From: Promethearchaeota archaeon
Lineage (GTDB): Archaea > Asgardarchaeota > Lokiarchaeia > Sigynarchaeales > SOKP01
NCBI GenBank assembly: GCA_016839845.1
Contig: JAEOTL010000058.1
Location: 1 to 19,896 of the forward strand
Length of the DNA stretch: 19,896 nt
Direction of reading: 5' to 3'
Part shown: positions 6,265 through 13,936 of the stretch, piece by piece
Layout of the letters: each line of letters starts with the position of its first letter
How positions within the stretch are numbered: the first letter of the stretch is position 1
Made by a program: the position numbers and the translations under genes
Notes under the pieces: generated by a model
Databases searched by the model: none
Seen by the model: only the letters and a program-made list of their open reading frames with translations
What the model was told of the DNA's origin: nothing

Positions 6265-7386
6265 ATGATAATTGGCGGTATAATAGGTAATCCAGAAGAA
6301 GTTGGGATTGATAAAACTAACTTAAATACAGTAATAAAAACACTTGAAAATCAAGTAACTGAAGGGTTGCATAGTGGAGCCCAACTTCACATATCGAGAA
6401 AAGGACAAACTGTGCTTGATGTTGCTATCGGTGAGGCCAAACCCGGTATTCAGATGTGTAATGATTCAATCTTGGCATTGTGGTCTAGTGGAAAACCTTG
6501 GACTTCAGTAGCAATCGCACAAATGTGGGAACGTGGAAAGCTTAGCATAAACCAAACGGTCCAGAGTATTATACCTGAATTTAAATATGGGAAAGAAACT
6601 TGCACAATTAAACATATTTTAATACATACGGGGGGATTTCCAATGCTGACTTACCCAAAATGGCTTTCAGCCAGTTGGGAAGAGATTATTACAGATATTT
6701 GCAACGAAACTGCTGATTATAAACCAGGAACACAATGTGGTTATCATCCACGAGCTAGTTGGATAATCCTAGGTGAAATTATTCGCAGAATCGATGGACG
6801 TCGAATTGATGATTACTTGAAAGACGAAATATTCGTCCCGCTAGGGATGAATTCTTCATATTTAGGGATGACAAAAGAAAGAGCTAAGAAGTTAGGTGAT
6901 CGCCTGGCTTTAAAAGACACCACTGATGAATCTGAAAAAATGCATCTTTGGATTAATAATTTTGAAGGAAGGATTTATCCTGGTACTAATGCTTATAGTA
7001 CCGCAAAGGATATGGGGAAATTCTATAATACTCTTTGGAACGGTGGTGAATGGGATGGAAAAAGAGTACTTAAAAAAGATACGGTTAACTATTTTACGAC
7101 AACTCATAGAAAAGGTATTGCTGATTTAACATTCAGTACCCCAACTTTTCAAATTGCACCCGACTGGGGCTTAGGTTTTGCAAAAGGAAAAAGTAATTCA
7201 ATTATTTGTTCTAGAGATGCATATGGACATGGAGGTAGAAGTTCATGTTTAAATTTCTGCGATCCACAAGTCGATCTAGTTGTTAATTTCAATAGTAATA
7301 CAATGTTAGGTTTAGAACAAAATTTGAACCGTATGATTGCGATAATTTCAAAGATTTATGATGCCTGTAGATATAAGTTTAATTGA
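6265..7386 (+). CDS. Serine hydrolase of the class C beta-lactamase/esterase fold
   Basis: A 373-aa protein of the Beta-lactamase (PF00144-type) superfamily. The nucleophile motif SxxK is SSGK at 74-77. The second motif, usually YxN, appears as Tyr160 in GYHPRASW, and the third appears as HGG at 322-324 (YGHGGRSS). IKHILIHTGGFP at 115-126 is the conserved core strand and turn. The family includes esterases, D-amino-acid peptidases and lactamases. With no signal peptide or membrane segment, an intracellular esterase or amidase is more likely than a secreted lactamase. The start at 6265 lacks a ribosome-binding site. A TATA-like stretch at about 6236-6250 suggests a near-leaderless message. The gene ends 12 bases from the convergent zinc-ribbon gene. 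Confidence 0.88.
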   Translation: MIIGGIIGNPEEVGIDKTNLNTVIKTLENQVTEGLHSGAQLHISRKGQTVLDVAIGEAKPGIQMCNDSILALWSSGKPWTSVAIAQMWERGKLSINQTVQSIIPEFKYGKETCTIKHILIHTGGFPMLTYPKWLSASWEEIITDICNETADYKPGTQCGYHPRASWIILGEIIRRIDGRRIDDYLKDEIFVPLGMNSSYLGMTKERAKKLGDRLALKDTTDESEKMHLWINNFEGRIYPGTNAYSTAKDMGKFYNTLWNGGEWDGKRVLKKDTVNYFTTTHRKGIADLTFSTPTFQIAPDWGLGFAKGKSNSIICSRDAYGHGGRSSCLNFCDPQVDLVVNFNSNTMLGLEQNLNRMIAIISKIYDACRYKFN

Positions 7387-7398
7387 TTTTAAAATATC

Positions 7399-7926
7399 TT
7401 AATAATTGTCTTTGAAAATCTCGTATATTACTCGATAATTATACAATTTATTCTCTAGAAGACTGATGAATTCTGATATTGGCAATCTTTGATGTTTTAA
7501 ATCTTCTATTATTAGAGGTACTTCTTTTTCTATTTTTTTATATTCAACTTCTAAGAGGTAGATCTTTTTAATCTTATCATTTGAAAGTAAACTGTTGGTG
7601 AGATCTTGAAGTAGTTCTGGTTCTACAATAGCATTATGTGAAAGAAATATCATTCCTTCACTTGATCCTTTCATCTTTTCAAGTTTTTGATATAATGGGA
7701 TACAGAGATCACATAAATCAAAATACTCATCAGGATTCCTTGGATCAAATAATTCGATATGAGCATTGCAAATAGGGCACGTGCAAACCAGACCTTCTTT
7801 TGTATATCCTGAAAGATGGAAAAAGTTTGAATTTGTATCTTCAGAGATTTTTTTTGCAAAACTTTCTTTCCAAAGCCCTTGACCAAATACTAATAACGCA
7901 AAATGATCGGAGCGAATTCTAGTCAT
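7399..7926 (-). CDS. Zinc-ribbon protein of unknown function, last gene of the UvrA operon
   Basis: A 175-aa protein I do not recognise. The N-terminal third (RSDHFALLVFGQGLWKESFA) looks like a buried strand and helix. A CxCxxC...CxxC cluster (Cys48, 50, 53, 72, 75) should bind one zinc. The rest is alpha-helical and charged, with no membrane segment. The gene starts 23 bases after the stop of the QW-repeat gene and has no clear ribosome-binding site, so it depends on transcription from the UvrA operon. A nucleic-acid or protein-binding accessory role is possible. I have no evidence for a specific function. Confidence 0.75.
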   Translation of the reverse strand: MTRIRSDHFALLVFGQGLWKESFAKKISEDTNSNFFHLSGYTKEGLVCTCPICNAHIELFDPRNPDEYFDLCDLCIPLYQKLEKMKGSSEGMIFLSHNAIVEPELLQDLTNSLLSNDKIKKIYLLEVEYKKIEKEVPLIIEDLKHQRLPISEFISLLENKLYNYRVIYEIFKDNY

Positions 7927-7949
7927 AACTTAAATAGGAGTTAAAGATT

Positions 7950-8990
7950 TTAGAATCTTTTCATTTTTTTAGGATATTCTTGAAAAGGAGTTCGAGGTAT
8001 TGTAGAAATCCAATCAGTACTTTCCTCTAGATGGGAAAGTGTGCGTATTAAATCAAAAGTTAGCCATCGAGACGCTTGAGGATGTAATGAACATTCCCAC
8101 ATTCCATATTCACCTTGTTCACCCTTAACAAATGCTAGTAATTCTGAAATCCTATCATCTTCTAAAGAAGCACCAATCTTCCAGCAAAGGTTTAAGATAT
8201 AAGCGGCATCCATTCTGGGATAATATGTTCTCCATCCTCTTGACTCTTCTAATCCTATAAGTCGAGAAATTACGAACCCCAGCAAATTTTTTTGCTTAGA
8301 TTCACATCCTAAGATGAGATCAAGTGCTCTTTTAGCTATACTACTCATACTTCTTTTTGGATGATATGCTAAACAATTTAAAGTGGCTAAAGTTGAGCTT
8401 CTACAGCCCCATCTTGAATGAGGGATGCGACGATAACCACCAACTCCTCCATAAACACCTGAAGCCGTTCCTGTAGACCATGTTCCATCATCAAGTCTCT
8501 TGTCCATCAACCAGTCATAGGCTTTTTCGGCTCTTTTATCGGTTGAATATCCACATGCAGCTAATCCTTCTAAGGGTGTTGCGACTTGTAATGGGATCAT
8601 ATCATATCCACGAATTTCGTCAAATGGCCCTTTTCTAGTAGTTGGAATTGGCCATGAACCATCTTCTTCTTGTTTTGAGAAAATATAATCAGAAGCTTTT
8701 TTAACAATTCTATGATCTTTTTTAAATCTTAGATATCCTAATCTTACTAATGCTTGAGAAGTTGCCTGAAGATTTCCTGTCTTTGACACCCTACTTGTAA
8801 GATCTACACTACTCCAAGAACCGTCAGGTAATTGAGTTTTAACAAGCGAATTGACAATTGGGTCTTTTTCACGCAAGTTCAATAACTCTTGTACTTCCTC
8901 ATCATCATCCGGACGGTTTAATAACTCCCTTAAAATAAGTATTCTTAAGTTTGGTGAAGGATCAGTTAATAATAATGGTACCCAAGTCAT
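7950..8990 (-). CDS. QW-repeat alpha/alpha-toroid protein (terpene cyclase/prenyltransferase-like fold)
   Basis: A 346-aa protein with repeats of the QW type seen in squalene-hopene cyclases and prenyltransferase beta subunits: QLPDGSW (53-59), QEEDGSW (107-113), RLDDGTW (165-171) and a weaker GEYGMW (293-298). The DXDD acid motif of squalene cyclases is absent, and so is an obvious zinc triad of protein prenyltransferases, so cyclase activity is not supported. The fold alone suggests binding of a hydrophobic or polycyclic molecule. The N-terminus (LLLTDPSPNLRILILRELL) resembles a HEAT-like helical pair. The ATG start overlaps the UvrA fusion stop in an ATGA junction, so the two are co-translated and likely act together. 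Confidence 0.82.
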   Translation of the reverse strand: MTWVPLLLTDPSPNLRILILRELLNRPDDDEEVQELLNLREKDPIVNSLVKTQLPDGSWSSVDLTSRVSKTGNLQATSQALVRLGYLRFKKDHRIVKKASDYIFSKQEEDGSWPIPTTRKGPFDEIRGYDMIPLQVATPLEGLAACGYSTDKRAEKAYDWLMDKRLDDGTWSTGTASGVYGGVGGYRRIPHSRWGCRSSTLATLNCLAYHPKRSMSSIAKRALDLILGCESKQKNLLGFVISRLIGLEESRGWRTYYPRMDAAYILNLCWKIGASLEDDRISELLAFVKGEQGEYGMWECSLHPQASRWLTFDLIRTLSHLEESTDWISTIPRTPFQEYPKKMKRF

Positions 8991-11900
8991 GTAATCTCCC
9001 CCAAGATTTCTTTTATATATGGTGCTGTTGGAGTATTCCCCTCTGCTATCATTTTAGGGGTACCGGAAGCAATCAATCTTCCACCTTCATCACCCGCACC
9101 AGGACCAAGTTCTATTAACCAATCGCAAGCGGCTAAAAGATGAGGATGGTGCTCAATTACAACTACTGAGTGCCCTTCTTTAACTAATCTATGCAAGACA
9201 TTGATAAGACGAGATACATCTTCCATATGTTGTCCTACAGTAGGTTCATCCAAGATGTACATGGACTTCTTTTTACTATTTTTACTTAATTCCTTAGCAA
9301 TTTTAAGTCTTTGTACTTCTCCCCCCGAGAGAGTATAAGCAGGTTGATTCAATACTAAATATCCTAGTCCAACATCTTTTACGAACTTTAATTTTTTTTC
9401 AATAGATTCTTCTTCTTTAAACAAATTATAAATCTCATCAATAGTTCGTTCATTTAATTCGGGAAGTGTTATTTCGTTTACTTTTACTTTCCATGCATCC
9501 ATGGAGTAGCCAGTTCCATTACACACTTCACAAAAGTCGTAAATATCAGGTAAGAAACCCATATCCGTCTTTATTAAACCATACCCTTTGCAGGCAGTAC
9601 AACTCTTTTTAAGATCTTTTTCACCTAAACCTAATGATATAGCATCTTCACTTTCGGCAAATATTTTAAAGAAGTTTTTTCTTAAACCAAGGTAATTCAT
9701 TGGGCTTGTAACGCTAGCTCTGGTTTGGTCAATGATGATTGTTTGAGATAATTCACCTTCGATTTTATCGTGTTTTCCCGGTTCCATGGGTTCTTGTGCC
9801 ATTGAGGTAGTATGTTTTATTGGGGCTAGAATCCTCCCAATAGTATCTATCAACAGTGTAGATTTGCCTGATCCCGATACACCACATAAACCTACCAGAA
9901 GACCATGAGGAATTTCTATAGTTTCTCCCTTCAGATTGTTTTCTTTTACACCATATATCTTTAACCATTTTTTCGGTGTTCTTTTTTGCTCAATGTATTT
10001 GAACTTCTTTTTCCCATTCAACCAATTTGCGGTAATCGTGTTCTTCTTTTTAATTTCACTCGGTGGTCCGACCGCAACTATTTCCCCTCCCTCAATTCCT
10101 GCTTTAGGGCCTAAGTCAACAATATAGTCTGCTGAATTAATTAAAAGCATATCATGCTCAACCATTAAAATAGTATTACCCATATTACGTAATTCTATAA
10201 GTGCTTCTAATAATGCTTCAAGTTCCGAAGGATGTAACCCTCTAGAAGGTTCATCCAAAACAATTGTGAGAGATGTGAGACCACTACCTAAAACTCCTGC
10301 TAATCTTATCCGTTGAGCTTCACCTGCTGAAAGAGATGCAGCTATCCTGTTCAGATGTACATATCCTAGACCTGTCTTGATTAAGAACTTCAAACGATCT
10401 AAGATAGTAAAATAACTTCTATGAACCACATCAGGAAAATCATGATTTAAGGTAATAGATTTTATGGTTTTTAATAAAGCAACAAGCGGAAGTTCACTTA
10501 ATTGATGTATATTGTAACCACCTAAACTCACAGTTAAATATTCTGGTCGAAGTTTAGCACCCTTACAACTTTCACATGGTTTTATATCAGTGTAGGTACC
10601 CCCAATGTCCCATTCCTGCACCCAACCATGGTAAAATCCATTAAATTTGGTTTTATATGTGTGTTTGACACCTTTGCGGTTCTCATAATGTACTTCTAAC
10701 GGTTGGTTAGTTCCATATAAAAATGCATCTTGGGCTTCCTTAGACATTTCATTCCAAGGTGTACTAGCAGGATCAAAATTATAACGCTTTGCAAGCGCTT
10801 GGATAACATAATACCCCCCATTATATGGTTTGCATAAATATCCTTGAGGAAAAAATCCTGGGGAATGCATCGCACCATTACACAATGGTCTTTCCGGATG
10901 GATAATCAACTTATCTGGTTGTGGAACATTAATAGACCCTATACCGTGACAATTCAGGCAAGCTGCTTGATAGGATGCGGGATCAAAGTGAACAGGACTG
11001 GGTAATGGAATCCTAGTCTTACACTTTTCACATATCCTTTCAACTTTTTTTATCATTAAAGCACCACATTTTGGACAATTGCATTCCCCAGCATATGCTA
11101 ATAAATTAGCAATATGATGAGAAATTTCAGTGGCCTTTCCAATTGTGTTTCTTACCATGAAAAAGCGTGAATACATTGCTCTCGTTGATATAACATGGGA
11201 AGTAACTCCTAGACCAGATATTTCATCTACCAAGACTTCAGGACCCTCACGAATCCCTTGGCGCTCATACATGGATAGAGTTTCAAAAAAGCGACGTTTG
11301 GCTTCAGCTTCGATTACATCACTCACTAAACTAGATTTACCGCTTCCAGAAACTCCAGTAACTATGTTAATTGAATTCTTAGGAAATTCGATATCAATCC
11401 CTTTCAAATTGTGAATGCGGGCATTTTTTATGATGATCTTATCGAGTATTTTTCTTTCTCTCCTTTTTGAAATTGGTGCTATTGATTCATCTAACTTCAA
11501 AGCTTTCGCTGTTTCTGAATCTTTACACTCTATTAATCCTTCAAAAGGACCAGAATAGATTATATTGCCTCCTTCATCACCAGCTCCAGGACCAAGATCA
11601 ATAACCCAATCTGCTGCTTTGATGACATCTAAATTATGCTCTACAATGATAACAGTTGCTCTTGCTCTAACTATTCGATCTAAGATTATTAACAATCCCT
11701 TCAAATCTTGAGGATGAAGACCTGTGCTTGGTTCATCTAATATAATTATCTGGTTTTTTAAGGATGTTTTTCCTAAAAATTTTGATAATTTAATACGTTG
11801 CGCCTCGCCTCCCGATAAACTTGGACTTGGTTGCCCCAGAGATAAGTAACCTAACCCAATTTCTTTAAGAGTCTTTATCATCTCTCTTAGCTTTTGTAAA

Positions 11901-13876
11901 TCGTTTAAGGATAATCGATTTTCATTCTCTATTAAATCAGCTATTTCAGATACAGATAAATCATAGAATTCAGAAATAGAATAAGAGTTTTCACCAAAAA
12001 CAACTTTTTTCTCTAGAACTTCTTCATTAAATCGTGCTTGGTTACAGTCTGGACAAGAAATCCAAGATGAAGATATATGTCGCATTCTTATTTCCAGAGC
12101 ACCCATTCCTTTACATGTAGGACAAGCACCTTCAGGCCTATTAAATGAATAATGAGAAGTACTTAAACCTGTTTCTTTTGAATATAGTTTTCTTATAATT
12201 TCTGATATTTTAGTATAAGTAGCCGGATTCGAGCGAGGATTTTTTCCAATAGGGCTCTGATCAACCATAACTGATTTTAAAGAAGGTCCAGTAATTCTCT
12301 TACAACCGATTGGCTTTTTCTTTTGTAATGAAGCATGAAGAACATCTTCGATTAAGCTACTCTTACCTGAACCTGAAACTCCCGTTATAACTGTTAATCG
12401 ATTTAAGGGAATTTCCACAGCTATTTCCTTAAGATTATGCTTACTGGCACCGTCAATTTTTAAAAAAAGGTTAGGTTTTGCTCTTAATTTAGGTGTAATG
12501 ACTTTTTTTCTTAAGCTAAAAAATTCTCCTGTAGGTGTATTAGAATCCCATAATTCTGTAGGTAAACCACTAAAAATGATTGATCCACCGTTCGTTCCCG
12601 CTCCCGGTCCTATATCAATCGCATTATCAGCTACAGATGCTGCTATTCTATCATGTTCTACAAAAATAACTGGGCCTGGTAATTTGTGGAAAATTGGTAA
12701 AAATTTAGTAACATTTGAAACATGCTGACCAATTGTTGGCTCATCAAGAACGTGTAATACATCTTCTAACTGGTTAATCAAAGTGAGAGCAATCCTTACT
12801 CTTTGTGATTCACCTCGCGATAATGTAGGAGATGAACGATTCAGTGTTAAGTAATCAAGTCCTACTTCTTTTAATGCGCCTAACCGTTTTGTTATTTCAG
12901 ATATCAGGTGATTTGTAGGAGTCAACAGTCTGGTGTCTTTAAGAAGCTTTAGAGCATCTTTTACAGAATAAGTTAGTAATTGGGTGATAATTAGGCCAGA
13001 GAAATACACAGACGAAGCTAACGGATGTAACCCGGTGTTATTACATTGTTTACACCCTTTTCTTTTGCAGTATGGACAAGACATATGAAAATGTTTAGGT
13101 TCAACATCTTTCAACCATGTACCACATTCAACACAAGATTTTACTTTGGTAATTTTCTCGATTCTTTTACCAACTTTTATTTGAAGTATATTAGAACCTA
13201 AGAGTTTACTTTTTACTAGAACATCTTGGATATATTCCTTTGAAGTTGTCCTATCGATTTGAGCCAGTTTTATTAAAATTTTATGTGGTTCATTTGAATT
13301 GAGATCTATTCCATCCCATTTTTTATCATCAATATATAAATCTTCTAAAGAAAATTGCTCAGAAAGAAGATTTAGTAATGTTTTATGACTACCAATTGCA
13401 TTATTTACTAACTGAGAATAAACAACAATAGATTTTTCCCTAACTAAACTAGAAAGATAATTAATGATTTCATCTTGAGTTAGGATAGTTATATCAGCAC
13501 CGCAATTAGGACACTTTCTTACTCCAAACCTTGCATAGAGTAATCTAAATAAAGGATGTAACCCTGAAGCCGTAGCTAAAGTAGAATTTGGATTTCTATT
13601 TAGTAAGTTTTGGCCAACAGCAACCGCGGGACCTAATCCCGTTATTGACCCAACTTTAGCTGGAGAGAGTTTATAAGAAGATCTCTGACTTGACCATTTT
13701 CGACTATAACCGAATAATTCTATTAACCTGCGATTTGATTCATGGTACAATGTATCGAAAACAAGTGAGGTTTTTCCCGAACCTGAAATTCCAGTAACAA
13801 CTGTTAAGCCATCTTTGATTGTAACATCAATATTTTTTAAGTTATTTTCTCTTGCTCCTTTAATCTCTATTTCCAT
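8987..13876 (-). CDS. Double-length UvrA-like ATPase (tandem fusion, four ABC modules)
   Basis: The 1629-aa product is about twice a class II UvrA. Four ABC modules are visible: Walker A at 29-37, 499-507, 841-849 and 1332-1340; signatures LSRGE 352, LSGGE 687, LSAGE 1182 and LSGGE 1517; Walker B with DEP at about 378, 714, 1208 and 1543; and the switch histidine in EHD/EHN/EHD/EHH at 407, 746, 1240 and 1575. The two UvrA-like units span about 1-800 and 810-1629. CxxC pairs at 122, 248, 267, 275, 585, 608, 934, 949, 973, 1101, 1426 and 1449 make several zinc sites. Residues 127-247 resemble the UvrB-binding domain, and 980-1095 resemble the insertion domain. UvrA proteins bind damaged or distorted DNA. 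Class II members, such as DrrC, give resistance to DNA-binding drugs. The start has no ribosome-binding site and follows the upstream UvrA gene by 60 bases. Chlamydial UvrA is, as I recall, a comparable fusion. Confidence 0.93.
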   Translation of the reverse strand: MEIEIKGARENNLKNIDVTIKDGLTVVTGISGSGKTSLVFDTLYHESNRRLIELFGYSRKWSSQRSSYKLSPAKVGSITGLGPAVAVGQNLLNRNPNSTLATASGLHPLFRLLYARFGVRKCPNCGADITILTQDEIINYLSSLVREKSIVVYSQLVNNAIGSHKTLLNLLSEQFSLEDLYIDDKKWDGIDLNSNEPHKILIKLAQIDRTTSKEYIQDVLVKSKLLGSNILQIKVGKRIEKITKVKSCVECGTWLKDVEPKHFHMSCPYCKRKGCKQCNNTGLHPLASSVYFSGLIITQLLTYSVKDALKLLKDTRLLTPTNHLISEITKRLGALKEVGLDYLTLNRSSPTLSRGESQRVRIALTLINQLEDVLHVLDEPTIGQHVSNVTKFLPIFHKLPGPVIFVEHDRIAASVADNAIDIGPGAGTNGGSIIFSGLPTELWDSNTPTGEFFSLRKKVITPKLRAKPNLFLKIDGASKHNLKEIAVEIPLNRLTVITGVSGSGKSSLIEDVLHASLQKKKPIGCKRITGPSLKSVMVDQSPIGKNPRSNPATYTKISEIIRKLYSKETGLSTSHYSFNRPEGACPTCKGMGALEIRMRHISSSWISCPDCNQARFNEEVLEKKVVFGENSYSISEFYDLSVSEIADLIENENRLSLNDLQKLREMIKTLKEIGLGYLSLGQPSPSLSGGEAQRIKLSKFLGKTSLKNQIIILDEPSTGLHPQDLKGLLIILDRIVRARATVIIVEHNLDVIKAADWVIDLGPGAGDEGGNIIYSGPFEGLIECKDSETAKALKLDESIAPISKRRERKILDKIIIKNARIHNLKGIDIEFPKNSINIVTGVSGSGKSSLVSDVIEAEAKRRFFETLSMYERQGIREGPEVLVDEISGLGVTSHVISTRAMYSRFFMVRNTIGKATEISHHIANLLAYAGECNCPKCGALMIKKVERICEKCKTRIPLPSPVHFDPASYQAACLNCHGIGSINVPQPDKLIIHPERPLCNGAMHSPGFFPQGYLCKPYNGGYYVIQALAKRYNFDPASTPWNEMSKEAQDAFLYGTNQPLEVHYENRKGVKHTYKTKFNGFYHGWVQEWDIGGTYTDIKPCESCKGAKLRPEYLTVSLGGYNIHQLSELPLVALLKTIKSITLNHDFPDVVHRSYFTILDRLKFLIKTGLGYVHLNRIAASLSAGEAQRIRLAGVLGSGLTSLTIVLDEPSRGLHPSELEALLEALIELRNMGNTILMVEHDMLLINSADYIVDLGPKAGIEGGEIVAVGPPSEIKKKNTITANWLNGKKKFKYIEQKRTPKKWLKIYGVKENNLKGETIEIPHGLLVGLCGVSGSGKSTLLIDTIGRILAPIKHTTSMAQEPMEPGKHDKIEGELSQTIIIDQTRASVTSPMNYLGLRKNFFKIFAESEDAISLGLGEKDLKKSCTACKGYGLIKTDMGFLPDIYDFCEVCNGTGYSMDAWKVKVNEITLPELNERTIDEIYNLFKEEESIEKKLKFVKDVGLGYLVLNQPAYTLSGGEVQRLKIAKELSKNSKKKSMYILDEPTVGQHMEDVSRLINVLHRLVKEGHSVVVIEHHPHLLAACDWLIELGPGAGDEGGRLIASGTPKMIAEGNTPTAPYIKEILGEIT

Positions 13877-13936
13877 GGGAATTAATTATATTAAAAATTA
13901 TTTTTTCCGTCTTGTTAATTATTGACTTAATTAAAT

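Noticed and set aside
6265..7386. Secreted beta-lactamase giving antibiotic resistance
   Set aside because: No signal peptide is seen, and the fold family is mostly esterases and peptidases. Archaea lack peptidoglycan, so a resistance claim is unsupported.
7950..8990. Squalene-hopene cyclase
   Set aside because: The length is about half that of a cyclase and the DXDD motif is absent.
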